A DNA stretch of 30,884 nucleotides from Candidatus Parcubacteria bacterium (GCA_023459655.1 JAEWTE010000008.1:1-30884); one strand, 5' to 3'; numbered from the stretch's first letter, positions 16,636-25,091 are shown. Made by a program: numbers and translations. The notes: generated by a model from the letters alone, not told the origin.

Positions 16636-16947
16636 CTACCAAGCTTGAATCTCGAGCCTGGTAAACGGCTGACGATGACCAAGTGTTCGCTTGTAACGAG
16701 TTTTGTTTTTATATTTTACTACAGTGATTTTATCGCGCTTACCATGTTCAACCACTTTAGCAGTCACTTTTTGTTCCAATAACGGTCGACCAACCTGAAT
16801 ATCACTAGACTGATCGTCAACTAATAACAAAGTATCCAACTGAACATCGGTCGATGAATCAAAAGGCAGTTTTTCAACCTGCAAAGTTTGACCGGGCTGA
16901 ACTTTATATTGTTTACCGCCGGTAGCAATTATGGCGAATTTAGACAT
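16636..16947 (-). CDS. rplU: 50S ribosomal protein L21
   Basis: 103 residues, normal length. The family motifs are plain: FAIIATGGKQYKVQPGQ at the start, VGRPLLEQKVTAKVVEHGKRDKI in the middle, and KYKNKTRYKRTLGHRQPFTRLEI at the end (quoted in pieces and binding 23S rRNA in E. coli). In most bacteria rplU is followed by rpmA (L27). Here an intrinsic terminator follows at once, so rplU is monocistronic and L27 is not in this window. It has its own promoter, whose -10 overlaps the tagO stop codon, and a short leader containing a weak hairpin. Confidence 0.96.
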   Translation of the reverse strand: MSKFAIIATGGKQYKVQPGQTLQVEKLPFDSSTDVQLDTLLLVDDQSSDIQVGRPLLEQKVTAKVVEHGKRDKITVVKYKNKTRYKRTLGHRQPFTRLEIQAW

Positions 16948-16965
16948 ATTACTTGATATTTGTAT

Positions 16966-16992
16966 TAAAAAATAAAACCTTTCGGGGTAGGT
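16966..16992 (-). promoter_or_regulatory. Weak leader hairpin plus T-tract upstream of rplU
   Basis: The minus strand reads ACCT (16992-16989), 8-nt loop, AGGT (16980-16977), then a T-rich run. The stem is only 4 bp. Because it lies at the 5' end of the predicted rplU transcript it could be an attenuator or an L21-binding leader. The structure is too weak to call a terminator. Confidence 0.3.
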
Positions 16993-17000
16993 ATGTTCTT

Positions 17001-17029
17001 ATCTTAAAGTTTTTGAGCCGGCTTGTCAA
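17001..17029 (-). promoter_or_regulatory. rplU promoter inside the 3' end of tagO
   Basis: Minus strand: TTGACA (-35, 17029-17024), 17-nt spacer, TAAGAT (-10, 17006-17001). The TAA of the -10 is the tagO stop codon. The predicted start is near 16994, giving a leader of about 47 nt. Confidence 0.68.
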
Positions 17030-18083
17030 GACGAGAAAAATAAAGAACAGCAATCGCCATTAATAAAAAAAGTAATAACAAAGCCAAGCGCTTACCTTGG
17101 CTTTGTAAAAATAGGGCACTTAAACCAAAAACCAAAGAAATCGAATAATAAACAATAACAGTTCGCTTAGTACTCCAACCCAATTTTCTAAAACGATGGT
17201 GCAAATGTTGAAGATCAGCAGTCTTAAAAGGATTACGACCACTAAATAAGCGGCGAAGAATAACCCAAGCCGCGTCTAAAATCGGTACACCCATAATTAA
17301 TAAAGCAATAGCAATTTTGCCACCAGAAATTATTGCTAAAACTCCTAAAAAATAACCGAGCAATAACGACCCACCATCACCCAAATAAATTTTAGCTGGT
17401 GACCAATTATAAACCAAAAAACCAAAACAAGCCGCAGCAAAGACAAAACTAGCCAGAGCAATGTCTGGCTGATAATATCTAGTTGTTAAAGTAAATAAAG
17501 CAATAATTAAACCACCAATACCACTAAGACCAGTCACCAGGCCATCTAAGCCATCTAATAATTTAGTAGTATACATCATGCCCATTAACCAAAAAAAAGT
17601 GAATAAATCAGCGATAATTACAAAATGACGCATCATTCCCCGCCAATCAAATAAACTAATCTGCCAATTATTTAAAAAAATCAATTGACCATCAAGTCCA
17701 GTAATTTTTTTGATACCAACCCCACCAATAATCACTACAATAATCGCCAATAATGGAAAAATAATCTGCTGCTGGGGACGCAAATTATAACGATCATCCA
17801 AAGATCCACCAATCATAATTATCAGACCACCCAACCAAACCCCCAACCAATTATAATTGATTAAATCTCCAGCGGTTAAATATTCTCGACTAAACCATAA
17901 AACTAAGCTAGTAGCTATAAAAATCGCCCAACCACCCAATAATGCAACCGGTTTAGTTTGTAATTTACGAAGATTGTCGGGTCGATCAATAATATTAAGA
18001 CGCCAGGCTATTTGTTTAATTAGTGGAGTTAGACCGACCGCTAAACCAAAAGCGGCTAAACTAGCAATCAGATAATGATTCAT
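17004..18083 (-). CDS. tagO: Polyprenyl-phosphate GlcNAc-1-phosphate transferase (WecA/TagO-like)
   Basis: 359 residues with about ten membrane helices. It belongs to the MraY/WecA/TagO family, which starts lipid-linked glycan synthesis by transferring a sugar-1-phosphate from a UDP-sugar to undecaprenyl phosphate. Active-site landmarks are SLDDRYN (94-100, the Mg-binding Asp pair), LLDGLDG (175-181), NWSPAKIYLGDGGS (226-239) and HLHHR (293-297, the histidine motif on the last loop). The histidine motif favours the WecA/TagO branch over MraY. Its start overlaps the end of the ligase-like gene by 23 nt. It is the last gene of the polysaccharide operon and probably supplies its first lipid-linked sugar. 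Confidence 0.9.
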   Translation of the reverse strand: MNHYLIASLAAFGLAVGLTPLIKQIAWRLNIIDRPDNLRKLQTKPVALLGGWAIFIATSLVLWFSREYLTAGDLINYNWLGVWLGGLIIMIGGSLDDRYNLRPQQQIIFPLLAIIVVIIGGVGIKKITGLDGQLIFLNNWQISLFDWRGMMRHFVIIADLFTFFWLMGMMYTTKLLDGLDGLVTGLSGIGGLIIALFTLTTRYYQPDIALASFVFAAACFGFLVYNWSPAKIYLGDGGSLLLGYFLGVLAIISGGKIAIALLIMGVPILDAAWVILRRLFSGRNPFKTADLQHLHHRFRKLGWSTKRTVIVYYSISLVFGLSALFLQSQGKRLALLLLFLLMAIAVLYFSRLDKPAQKL

Positions 18084-19563
18084 ATTTTTGTCGTTGAGCT
18101 AGCCAAGCCAATAAACCAACTAGCCAAATTATCCCTAAAGGATGATTAAGATATGGACTAAAAAAATGAACAGCGGCAATCGACAATAAACCAATTGTCC
18201 AGCCTTCACCAACTATATCAATTCGCCAAGCTTGTTGAGCCGCTCGACCAAGCCAGCTAAAATACCAAATCGCCCAAATTAAACCAAATTTAAGGATAAT
18301 ATCCAACCAACCCCACTCAAAAGCATAGGTTGTATAATAACCGCTGGACTCATTTTCTAAAATCCGCGGATCTGCTGAACGATAAGTAATAGTTGTACCA
18401 AATCCTTGACCCAATAATGGTGCTTGACCAATTGATTGAACCATTTTTGGCAATAATGACCACCGCGAAGAAGCACCAGCCTCACTGTCTAATTTACCTA
18501 GTCGTTCTTCTAAAATATTACCAGCATTAAACGACAATTGTGGTCTAGGCCAAGGAAAGTTAACAATAACCATAATTGACAATAACGAGATAAAACCAGT
18601 CAATAACATTGCCAACGACCATCGCCAAACAACCGGCCACCGATACCGTCGCCAAATAACTATTAACAAAAATAGCATCATAATAACCAAACTAAACCAA
18701 AAACTCCTAGAAAATCCAACAATAATTGGCATTAGAGCTAAACCAATTGCTACCAGCCAAAAACAGCCATTTTTAGACAATAACCAACTTAACCAATGGC
18801 GGCGCGGTATTAATCTGGCCAATTGCCAGGCAGCAATAATTATAAAAATCAATAAATAAATCTGCGATTGAATAAAAATACGATAAAACTGAGAAGACAT
18901 CCGCGTAATTTCACCAATCTGACTATCACGAACCCAACGATAAACAATAGACTGCCAAATTGGTGAAATATGAGTAAAGGCATACAATAATAAACCAGTT
19001 TTAATTGTTAACCAAGCCAAACCAGCTGTTATAATTGAATACAAACGAGCAGCCGACCAATTTTTAACTGCTAAAATCGGTAAAATAATTAACCAAAATA
19101 ACCAACCATTGGCATCAAAAAAAACATTACCAGGTTGATTACCCCGCACCAAGGCATTAATTGCTCCCCAACCAAGCATCAACAATAGAATTAACCAACC
19201 AGTTGGTCGTAAACGATGCCATAAATCAATTAATCTAGTTTGCCGACGATAAATTGACCACAATAATTGAATCGACCAAACCGCTAAAATAACTAGCCAA
19301 ATAGCAATCCGAATCGACAAACGAAAATCATCAATCATCATCGATAATAAATAACCCTTAGAACCAATTAATAATTCCAGTAAAAGAGCATAAATAGCCC
19401 ATTCTAATTTAGTCACAGCCAACCAAATAATACCGGCCACAATAACCATAAAAACAATCGGGCTAATGGCTGGATAAAAATAAACTAGCGCCGATAATGC
19501 TTCAATAATTATAATTACTTCTAAAGCGTGGCGGACAAAAGGCCAATTAATTAATTGTTTCAT
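18061..19563 (-). CDS. O-antigen ligase / polysaccharide polymerase-like membrane protein
   Basis: 500 residues with about eleven or twelve hydrophobic helices, rich in Trp and Ile. The Wzy_C / O-antigen-ligase pattern is visible. A helix has the motif VGFSRSFWFSLVIMM, a large loop follows (about 340-410, with SRWSLLPKM and LLGQGFGTTI), and then the closing helices. In this family the loop Arg and the GQGFGT block are conserved around the catalytic site. These proteins join or polymerise lipid-linked oligosaccharides on the outer face of the membrane. The context of flippase, glycosyltransferases and TagO-like enzyme agrees. Ligase and Wzy polymerase cannot be told apart from sequence alone. 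Confidence 0.82.
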   Translation of the reverse strand: MKQLINWPFVRHALEVIIIIEALSALVYFYPAISPIVFMVIVAGIIWLAVTKLEWAIYALLLELLIGSKGYLLSMMIDDFRLSIRIAIWLVILAVWSIQLLWSIYRRQTRLIDLWHRLRPTGWLILLLMLGWGAINALVRGNQPGNVFFDANGWLFWLIILPILAVKNWSAARLYSIITAGLAWLTIKTGLLLYAFTHISPIWQSIVYRWVRDSQIGEITRMSSQFYRIFIQSQIYLLIFIIIAAWQLARLIPRRHWLSWLLSKNGCFWLVAIGLALMPIIVGFSRSFWFSLVIMMLFLLIVIWRRYRWPVVWRWSLAMLLTGFISLLSIMVIVNFPWPRPQLSFNAGNILEERLGKLDSEAGASSRWSLLPKMVQSIGQAPLLGQGFGTTITYRSADPRILENESSGYYTTYAFEWGWLDIILKFGLIWAIWYFSWLGRAAQQAWRIDIVGEGWTIGLLSIAAVHFFSPYLNHPLGIIWLVGLLAWLAQRQKYESLSDC

Positions 19564-19575
19564 TAATTTTAATAA

Positions 19576-20034
19576 TTAACGCCAATCCAGTGATTGACCA
19601 ATTTGTAAATTATGGCGATAAATAAAACCAGCCGGCATCTCTAAAACAGCATCAACCGGCCGATCTGATTGATATTTAATAAAATCAGGACCACTTTCTG
19701 GTTGAACGTCACTAGTCAATTGAATAATTTGTTTATCTTTTAACCATATAAAATCTAGAGGGAAACGCATTTCACGCATTACCATAATTGGTTGAAGCAA
19801 GGTTGGCCAAACAAACAATAATCCACAATCTGCACAAGGCCGATCTTGGTTACTAAAACCAGTATATTTGTCCTGTTGAGTAGTTAATAGCCTGATTTTA
19901 GCTATTTGACCATTAGGTAAAATTAATTGCTGATTACTGAAAAAACCAACCTGGTTTGGCCAAAGCCAAATAAGCAAACTTAATAAAATAACAATAATAA
20001 TAACCCACCAAAATCGCAAATAATTTTTAATCAT
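19576..20034 (-). CDS. DUF192 family protein, membrane-anchored
   Basis: 152 residues. An N-terminal transmembrane segment or uncleaved signal (about 9-25) is followed by a DUF192 domain. Its landmarks are KYTGFSNQDRP, GLLFVWP, MREMRFPLDFIWLKD and VDAVLEMPAGF. These correspond to the family's usual GLM, MPFPLDI and VLEL-G positions. DUF192 proteins are small, often exported proteins of poorly known function. The start overlaps the stop of the preceding GT2 gene by four bases (ATGA), so the two are translationally coupled. Its place inside a polysaccharide operon suggests an envelope-facing role, but that is inference. Confidence 0.85.
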   Translation of the reverse strand: MIKNYLRFWWVIIIVILLSLLIWLWPNQVGFFSNQQLILPNGQIAKIRLLTTQQDKYTGFSNQDRPCADCGLLFVWPTLLQPIMVMREMRFPLDFIWLKDKQIIQLTSDVQPESGPDFIKYQSDRPVDAVLEMPAGFIYRHNLQIGQSLDWR

Positions 20035-20732
20035 ATTGGCAAATGATGTTTGGCTCGTAAAATCGCTTCAGCGCGACGATATTTTTTAACTCGTGGCAAA
20101 AATGGCAAAAATTTATAAGCAAAACTTGGTAACCAGCTACTAATATGTCCACCACTAGCTACGGTAAATAAAAAATCATCATAAAATAAACCAACCTTAC
20201 CATTAGCAAGCATCGTCAACCAAACATCCCAATCTTGTAGGCGTTTAATCTGATTATCAAAACCTGGGAAATCAGCTCGTCGAACTAAAGCTGAAGTGTG
20301 AACATAGGGCTGGCGCCTTAAACGATCAGCATCAAACGGCCATAATCTAAATTTCTTCCAACCAAAACGAAAAGACGAATAACAATAGCTAGCCTGAGGA
20401 TTAGTTTTTAGACTATTGAATAGTTTTTCCAAAGCATCTGATCGCCACTGGATATCGGCATCACTAAACAATAAATATTCACCAGAAGCTTCAGCCAATC
20501 CCCGATTACGAGCCGGGTTAGACCCTTGATTAGTTTGCACAATTATTTTATAAGATAAACCTGACTCTCGTAATTTCGACTCATAAGCTAATAAAACCTG
20601 ATCTAACTGATCAGATGAACCATCATCAACAATAATTATTTCAAGGTCACGATAAGTTTGAATTAATAAACTATCCAAACATAAACCAATTTTATCGGCC
20701 TGATTATAAACCGGAATAATGACAGAAATCAT
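20031..20732 (-). CDS. GT2 family glycosyltransferase
   Basis: 233 residues, a single GT-A domain without membrane helices. The usual signatures are present: SVIIPVYNQADKI at the start, IIIVDDGSSD (32-41), NPARNRGLAEASGEYLLFSDADI with the metal-binding DAD (91-93), and the acceptor-side motif LQDWDVWL. It would transfer a nucleotide sugar to a lipid-linked acceptor on the cytosolic face. The protein is short, missing the extra C-terminal helix region of many GT2s, but no truncation is evident. It lies between the GT4 gene and the DUF192 gene. Sugar specificity is unknown. Confidence 0.92.
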   Translation of the reverse strand: MISVIIPVYNQADKIGLCLDSLLIQTYRDLEIIIVDDGSSDQLDQVLLAYESKLRESGLSYKIIVQTNQGSNPARNRGLAEASGEYLLFSDADIQWRSDALEKLFNSLKTNPQASYCYSSFRFGWKKFRLWPFDADRLRRQPYVHTSALVRRADFPGFDNQIKRLQDWDVWLTMLANGKVGLFYDDFLFTVASGGHISSWLPSFAYKFLPFLPRVKKYRRAEAILRAKHHLPI

Positions 20733-20739
20733 AAATTTA

Positions 20740-21831
20740 TCAACAAAGTTTATTAATAAAACTACTTATTTTTTCAGCCTGAACCGGCCATAAAAAATCC
20801 AGTAAACGTTCTTGGCCAGCCTGACCAAGTTTTTGTCGCAAATCATCATTGTCTAATAAGCGACCAACCGCCTCAATAATATCGTCAATTGATTCCGGAT
20901 TAATTAATAAACCATTTAATCCATCAACAACCGCATCACCAACCCCACCAGATCGACCAGCAATAACTGGCTTACCAGCTTGGTTAGCCTCTAAATAAAC
21001 AATACCAAAACCCTCAAAATCACCACCAATTTGACGAGCGGGCATAATAAAAATATCAGCCAATTGATACCAAGCCGATCGCTGCCGATCATCAGCATTA
21101 TCAATAAAAATAACAGCATCACTAATAGCTAATTCAGCGACTAATTGTTGGCAAACTTCCAAATAAGGGCCTTGGCCAACTACAACATAACTTAATTGAG
21201 GATATTTTTTTAATAAATTGGGAAGGGCAGTAATAACCTTATCAATCCCCTTACGTTCGACCAATCGACCAACAGTCAATAAAACTTGACAACCATTTAA
21301 ATGATAGCGGTTACGTAAATCACTTAAATATTTATCAGAAATAGCGGGTGGCTGACAATTATCTAACCCAGGATTAATCACCAATAAACGACTACTAACT
21401 TCTGGCAAGTTTTCTTTAATTAAATCGGCCACATAATTATTGGCTGCTAAAACCACTGACGATCGTCGAATAACTCTAGTAGCTAACCATAATTTACGAG
21501 GTTGCGACGAAGCCATCCCCCAATCCATTCCATGCAAAAAAACTCCATATTTAATAGGCATTAGCCATGACAATAACCACACAACTGTACCAATCGGCAA
21601 AACTTGACCAACCAAAATAAAATCAATTTTTTGTTGACGAATCAATCGACTAATTGTCCAAAAAGCTCGACGCCACGGCCAATAACCAGATTTTGCCTGC
21701 AATCGATAGTCTTGATTAGTTATCACTGATATATTTGAATCATTAGGCCAACTAGCTACCAAGTGTCCATAATAATGAGCAATACCCCCATGAAAGGGTG
21801 GATATTCTAATGTCGCTAATAAACAACGCAT
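20740..21831 (-). CDS. GT4 family glycosyltransferase (GT-B fold)
   Basis: 363 residues with two Rossmann halves. N-terminal acceptor-side landmark: LEYPPFHGGIAHYYGHL (8-24). C-terminal donor-side landmarks: LTVGRLVERKGIDKVI (185-200), YVVVGQGPY (215-223) and the retaining GT4 motif FEGFGIVYLEAN with its conserved E-x7-E pair (273 and 281), followed by GKPVIAGRSGG. It probably extends the lipid-linked oligosaccharide. The ATG follows the flippase stop by 2 nt (TAATTATG), and the gene ends with TGA. Donor sugar is unknown. Confidence 0.92.
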   Translation of the reverse strand: MRCLLATLEYPPFHGGIAHYYGHLVASWPNDSNISVITNQDYRLQAKSGYWPWRRAFWTISRLIRQQKIDFILVGQVLPIGTVVWLLSWLMPIKYGVFLHGMDWGMASSQPRKLWLATRVIRRSSVVLAANNYVADLIKENLPEVSSRLLVINPGLDNCQPPAISDKYLSDLRNRYHLNGCQVLLTVGRLVERKGIDKVITALPNLLKKYPQLSYVVVGQGPYLEVCQQLVAELAISDAVIFIDNADDRQRSAWYQLADIFIMPARQIGGDFEGFGIVYLEANQAGKPVIAGRSGGVGDAVVDGLNGLLINPESIDDIIEAVGRLLDNDDLRQKLGQAGQERLLDFLWPVQAEKISSFINKLC

Positions 21832-21833
21832 AA

Positions 21834-23279
21834 TTAATCAGCTGAAGAACGACTAAAAGAGCCGAACACACTACGCATATCAGATAAATTAATTGAACCA
21901 GTCAATAAAAGCGCTAGACCATAAACTAGTCCACTAATTATTAAAGTAACTACAATTGGCAAAGAACTACTAAATTGCCAAATTATTAGCCCCATCAATA
22001 AAGCAGCTAACATAGTTTGACCAAATTTCTTAAGCCAATTTGCTGGATTCTGCAAAATTAATCTAATTTTCCACAAACCCAGAATAACTAATAAAGCATT
22101 AGTAACCACCACTGTCCAGCTAGCACCTAAAACACCCCAGCGAGGAATTAATAATAAGTTCATTGCCACACTGACTGATAAAACAATTAACATATTATAA
22201 GTATTAGCCCGTTGACGATCACAAGCATTAAGTAATGAGCCAATTGGATAGCTTAAAAACATAAAAGGTACTGCTAATAAACACCAGCGCAGTGGCCAGG
22301 CCGCGGCCTGATAATCGGAACTAAAAATCGCCACTAATTGATCAGCTACCACCCAACCACCAATGGCTAATGGCAACGAGATAATCGCCGAATAATGCAT
22401 GGCTCGAACAAATGTCACTGATAATTGCTGACGATTTTCTTGCCAATAAAGACTTAGCGCCGGATATAACGAAGCAATAAACGCCATTGGTAAAAATTGT
22501 AGAGCGTTAATAATCTTAAAGGGAACTTGGTAAATACCGACCGCAACATCACCAGCTAGTTTTGACAATAAAACAACATCTAAATAAACATAGCCACGCT
22601 GAAAAATAGCATAACCAGCAAACGGGACAGCTAACCAAAATGATTGTTTTAATAATGGCCAATGCCAGCGTGGCCTAATTGGTATCCGCCAATAACGCCA
22701 TAAAATTATTAAAGAATAACTAAAATTATAAGCACTGGCTAATAATAAGGAAACCATCAACCAACGCACACCACCGCCCCGTTGTAAAATAAATAAACTA
22801 GCCACTAAGACAATTGCTTGAAAAATAACTGAAGAAATGCTCTCAAATTTTAGATTATGAAAACCTCGTGAACAAGCAAAAAAAGTCAAAGTAAACGAGT
22901 CAAGAACCATGCAAATGATCGACAAATAAACCAAGTGTCTGGTTAATTCTGGATAACCAAGCCAATTAACCAAAATAATAACCGCCAACGAAGTTAAAGC
23001 CGCTAACGGTAGCTTAATTGCCAAAGCCGAACCCAACCATTCGCTAGTTCGTCGTTGATCTTTAGCCACCTCTCTAGTTAAAACATTAGACAGGCCAACA
23101 TCAATAAAAATAGCAAAAATACTGGTTAAAGAAATAGCCAAATAATATTTACCTAAATCAGCTGGACCGAGCACTCTAGCATAAATTGTAAAATAGGTTA
23201 ATGAAATAACCTTTTGCAAAATCAGAGCTAAGGTAAAATAAGAAGTATTTTTAGCAATATTGGTAACTCGAATAGACAT
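21834..23279 (-). CDS. Wzx-like oligosaccharide flippase (MATE/MVF superfamily)
   Basis: About 481 residues from the ATG at 23279, with roughly fourteen membrane helices. The N terminus SIRVTNIAKNTSYFTLALIL and the segment TIYARVLGPADLGKYYLA are typical of the polysaccharide-biosynthesis flippase family, which moves undecaprenyl-linked oligosaccharides outward. A longer frame opens at a TTG at 23333. That triplet lies inside the -35 box of the promoter found here and upstream of the predicted transcription start, so the shorter form is preferred. It is the first gene of the polysaccharide operon and is separated from the HTH-phosphoribosyltransferase gene by a promoter-bearing gap. The transported glycan is unknown. 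Confidence 0.88.
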   Translation of the reverse strand: MSIRVTNIAKNTSYFTLALILQKVISLTYFTIYARVLGPADLGKYYLAISLTSIFAIFIDVGLSNVLTREVAKDQRRTSEWLGSALAIKLPLAALTSLAVIILVNWLGYPELTRHLVYLSIICMVLDSFTLTFFACSRGFHNLKFESISSVIFQAIVLVASLFILQRGGGVRWLMVSLLLASAYNFSYSLIILWRYWRIPIRPRWHWPLLKQSFWLAVPFAGYAIFQRGYVYLDVVLLSKLAGDVAVGIYQVPFKIINALQFLPMAFIASLYPALSLYWQENRQQLSVTFVRAMHYSAIISLPLAIGGWVVADQLVAIFSSDYQAAAWPLRWCLLAVPFMFLSYPIGSLLNACDRQRANTYNMLIVLSVSVAMNLLLIPRWGVLGASWTVVVTNALLVILGLWKIRLILQNPANWLKKFGQTMLAALLMGLIIWQFSSSLPIVVTLIISGLVYGLALLLTGSINLSDMRSVFGSFSRSSAD

Positions 23280-23304
23280 AAAAATCAGGCTTAAAACTAT
23301 TCTT

Positions 23305-23333
23305 AATATACAACATTTAATCGTAGTGAGCAA
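23305..23333 (-). promoter_or_regulatory. Promoter of the polysaccharide operon
   Basis: Minus strand: TTGCTC (-35, 23333-23328), 17-nt spacer, TATATT (-10, 23310-23305). The predicted start is near 23298, about 19 nt before the ATG at 23279. Its position rules against the upstream TTG start of the flippase frame. Confidence 0.6.
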
Positions 23334-23369
23334 TGAAAACCATCTATAAAAGAACCTGAAATTTTAAAA

Positions 23370-24338
23370 TTATACCTCACTAATAACATCAAATCCCTTA
23401 AAGCTCCCGGTAATAGTTAAACCGACCACCTTTTTAGCAATGTTTTTTTCTTTAATCTTTCTGGCTATTTCATTTAGAGTTGCTCCGGAACCGACCGCAT
23501 CATCGATCAAAAGAATATTTTTGAAAAATCCAGTTTCTTGTACCACAAAGGTTGTTTGAGCGTTTTCAATTCTATCCTGCAACTTATTTAAAGTCTTTTG
23601 CGGAATAATAATGTCGGTTTTTATTTTAGTAATAGCTATCTCTCTGACTGACAAATTCAATTTTTTCCTCAATTCATTCATAAACTGCACTTCTCTTTTA
23701 ACTGTCGGTGGAACAAAACAGACACCATTGATTTTAAATCTTTTAATCAAACGTTCCACTGTTGATCTAATATCATCAATCAATTCTTTCATTAGTTTTT
23801 TATTTTGACTTTGCTTAGCATATAGCAACATTTGGCCAAGTTTAGTTTTACCAAATCTTTCAATACTATAAAAATCAAGATAGTAAATATCATCTAAATA
23901 CGCCTCTTTAAATGTACCTGCTATTTTTTGCATACCATCAATAAGACCGTCCCTTCTGAAGTTTGAATATTTCTTCAAAGTATCTGTATATTCTTTAGCC
24001 GTTTTTTCAATCGGCAATTCTTGCTTTTCACACCAATAAACAAAACCGGCTAATCCCTCCATTTTTTTACCACTCGGAGTGATAATATAATAATTATGAT
24101 CAATAATCTTTTTTATTTCATTATCAATTACATAACTGGAGTTTTCCAATTTCTGTTTGTTTAAAGTATAAAAAACTTTTGGTGGATGCCCGATTTTAAT
24201 TATTTGCTTACCAATAAGTAACTCTGGTAAATGCCTATACAGCGCCTGCCTAGAAATATCCAAATATTCAGCTATTTCACTTGCTGTAATCTGGCCTCTC
24301 TCTTTTATCAGCTTAATTATTTTTTCACGAGTATTCAT
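23370..24338 (-). CDS. Winged-HTH / phosphoribosyltransferase-domain regulator
   Basis: 322 residues. Residues about 5-58 are an HTH_11/winged-HTH domain (ITASEIAEYLDISRQALYRH), then a wing KVFYTLNK. Residues about 75-195 form a helical middle region that I do not recognise. Residues about 200-312 resemble a type I phosphoribosyltransferase: ILLIDDAVGSGATLNEIARK (275-294) is the PRPP-binding loop. This architecture recalls, but is not the same as, the PurR repressors of Bacillus, which sense PRPP through an inactive PRTase domain. The protein is rich in Lys and Ile, whereas its neighbours are rich in Gln, Leu and Ala, so recent transfer is possible. It is monocistronic, lies after the rpsI terminator, and has a long dyad upstream, which suggests autoregulation in response to a nucleotide metabolite. 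Confidence 0.8.
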   Translation of the reverse strand: MNTREKIIKLIKERGQITASEIAEYLDISRQALYRHLPELLIGKQIIKIGHPPKVFYTLNKQKLENSSYVIDNEIKKIIDHNYYIITPSGKKMEGLAGFVYWCEKQELPIEKTAKEYTDTLKKYSNFRRDGLIDGMQKIAGTFKEAYLDDIYYLDFYSIERFGKTKLGQMLLYAKQSQNKKLMKELIDDIRSTVERLIKRFKINGVCFVPPTVKREVQFMNELRKKLNLSVREIAITKIKTDIIIPQKTLNKLQDRIENAQTTFVVQETGFFKNILLIDDAVGSGATLNEIARKIKEKNIAKKVVGLTITGSFKGFDVISEV

Positions 24339-24373
24339 ATTTATTAATTATAAACTTACGCTTAAACATTATC

Positions 24374-24404
24374 ATGTTGACAGTTGACAGTCAATTGTCA
24401 ACAT
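24374..24404. promoter_or_regulatory. 31-bp near-perfect dyad, probable operator of the HTH-PRTase gene
   Basis: Dyad centred on 24389, with 14 of 15 base pairs matching; the only mismatch is 24383/24395. The half site is ATGTTGACA-n-TTGAC, so GTTGACA occurs twice in direct repeat on one side and inverted on the other. It ends 35 nt before the ATG at 24338. It could be an operator for the encoded regulator. If transcribed from the upstream promoter it would also form a strong RNA hairpin. Confidence 0.72.
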
Positions 24405-24460
24405 AAATAGATTTTCTTATATATCTAAATACCCAAGAAACCATTTTTTTAATATATTAT

Positions 24461-24488
24461 ATTATACTAGAAACAATATCATTATCAA
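24461..24488 (-). promoter_or_regulatory. Candidate promoter of the HTH-PRTase gene
   Basis: Minus strand: TTGATA (-35, 24488-24483), 16-nt spacer, TATAAT (-10, 24466-24461). The start near 24454 would give a leader of about 115 nt that contains the dyad. A second TATAAT lies at 24352-24347, immediately before the gene, but has no good -35. The rest of the 24339-24587 gap holds only the dyad and the rpsI terminator. Confidence 0.55.
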
Positions 24489-24531
24489 TTTTACCACCAT
24501 ATAAGCGACCATAGGATTATCAGTGAAAAAC

Positions 24532-24559
24532 AAAAAACCCTCCATAAGGAGGATTTTTT
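24532..24559 (-). terminator. Intrinsic terminator of the ribosomal-protein operon
   Basis: Stem of 12 positions with one mismatch (24538/24553) and a 4-nt loop (24544-24547). The core is CCTCC paired with GGAGG, flanked by A6/T6. On the minus strand a run of T follows (TTTTTTGTTTTT). It lies 28 nt after the rpsI stop. Symmetric A/T flanks mean it might also stop plus-strand transcription. Confidence 0.9.
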
Positions 24560-24587
24560 GAAATATAGAAAAGTAAAAGAACGTAAA

Positions 24588-25082
24588 TTAACGCTTACTC
24601 CACTGTGGGGCACGACGAGCACGTTTAAGACCTGGCTTTTTGCGCTCCTTAATACGAGCATCACGAGTCATTAATCCCTTAGCTTTAAGAACTGGCTTTA
24701 ATTCTTCATTTAGCTTAACTAAACACAGGGCAATACCATGAGCAATCGCTTCGGCCTGACCAGACTTACCACCACCACTAACTAAAACTGAAAAATCAAG
24801 ATTCTTTTGTAAACCAGAAACTCGCAAAGGTTGAACAACCGCCGCCTGATAAGATAAAACCGGAAAATAAGCAGCTAATGCTTGACCATTAACAACAATA
24901 ACTCCACTGCCTTTTTCATATAAACGAATCTGGGCAGTTGAAGTCTTACGTTTGCCAACAGCAACAATATATTTGCCAGTGAATTCTTTGACTAGGCTAT
25001 AATCAATTGATTCATCCATAATCTTGGCTGAAGCCTTGGACTTACTATCATCTTGTTCTAAAATGTCTAATTCTTCCATCAT
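24588..25082 (-). CDS. rpsI: 30S ribosomal protein S9
   Basis: 164 residues, longer than the usual 130 or so because of an acidic N-terminal extension (about residues 1-36, MMEELDILEQDDSKSKAS...). The S9 core begins at YIVAVGKRKTSTAQIRLY, continues with VSGGGKSGQAEAIAHGIA, and ends in the conserved basic tail KRARRAPQWSKR, which reaches the ribosomal P site in known structures. Two adjacent ATGs (25082 and 25079) could start it. It is the last gene of the operon, 9 nt after rplM and before the terminator. Confidence 0.96.
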   Translation of the reverse strand: MMEELDILEQDDSKSKASAKIMDESIDYSLVKEFTGKYIVAVGKRKTSTAQIRLYEKGSGVIVVNGQALAAYFPVLSYQAAVVQPLRVSGLQKNLDFSVLVSGGGKSGQAEAIAHGIALCLVKLNEELKPVLKAKGLMTRDARIKERKKPGLKRARRAPQWSKR

Positions 25083-25091
25083 AATCGTAAA

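Noticed and set aside
23280..23333. TTG start giving a 499-residue flippase
   Set aside because: The TTG overlaps the -35 box of a plausible promoter, and a good ATG with the family's N terminus lies 54 nt downstream.
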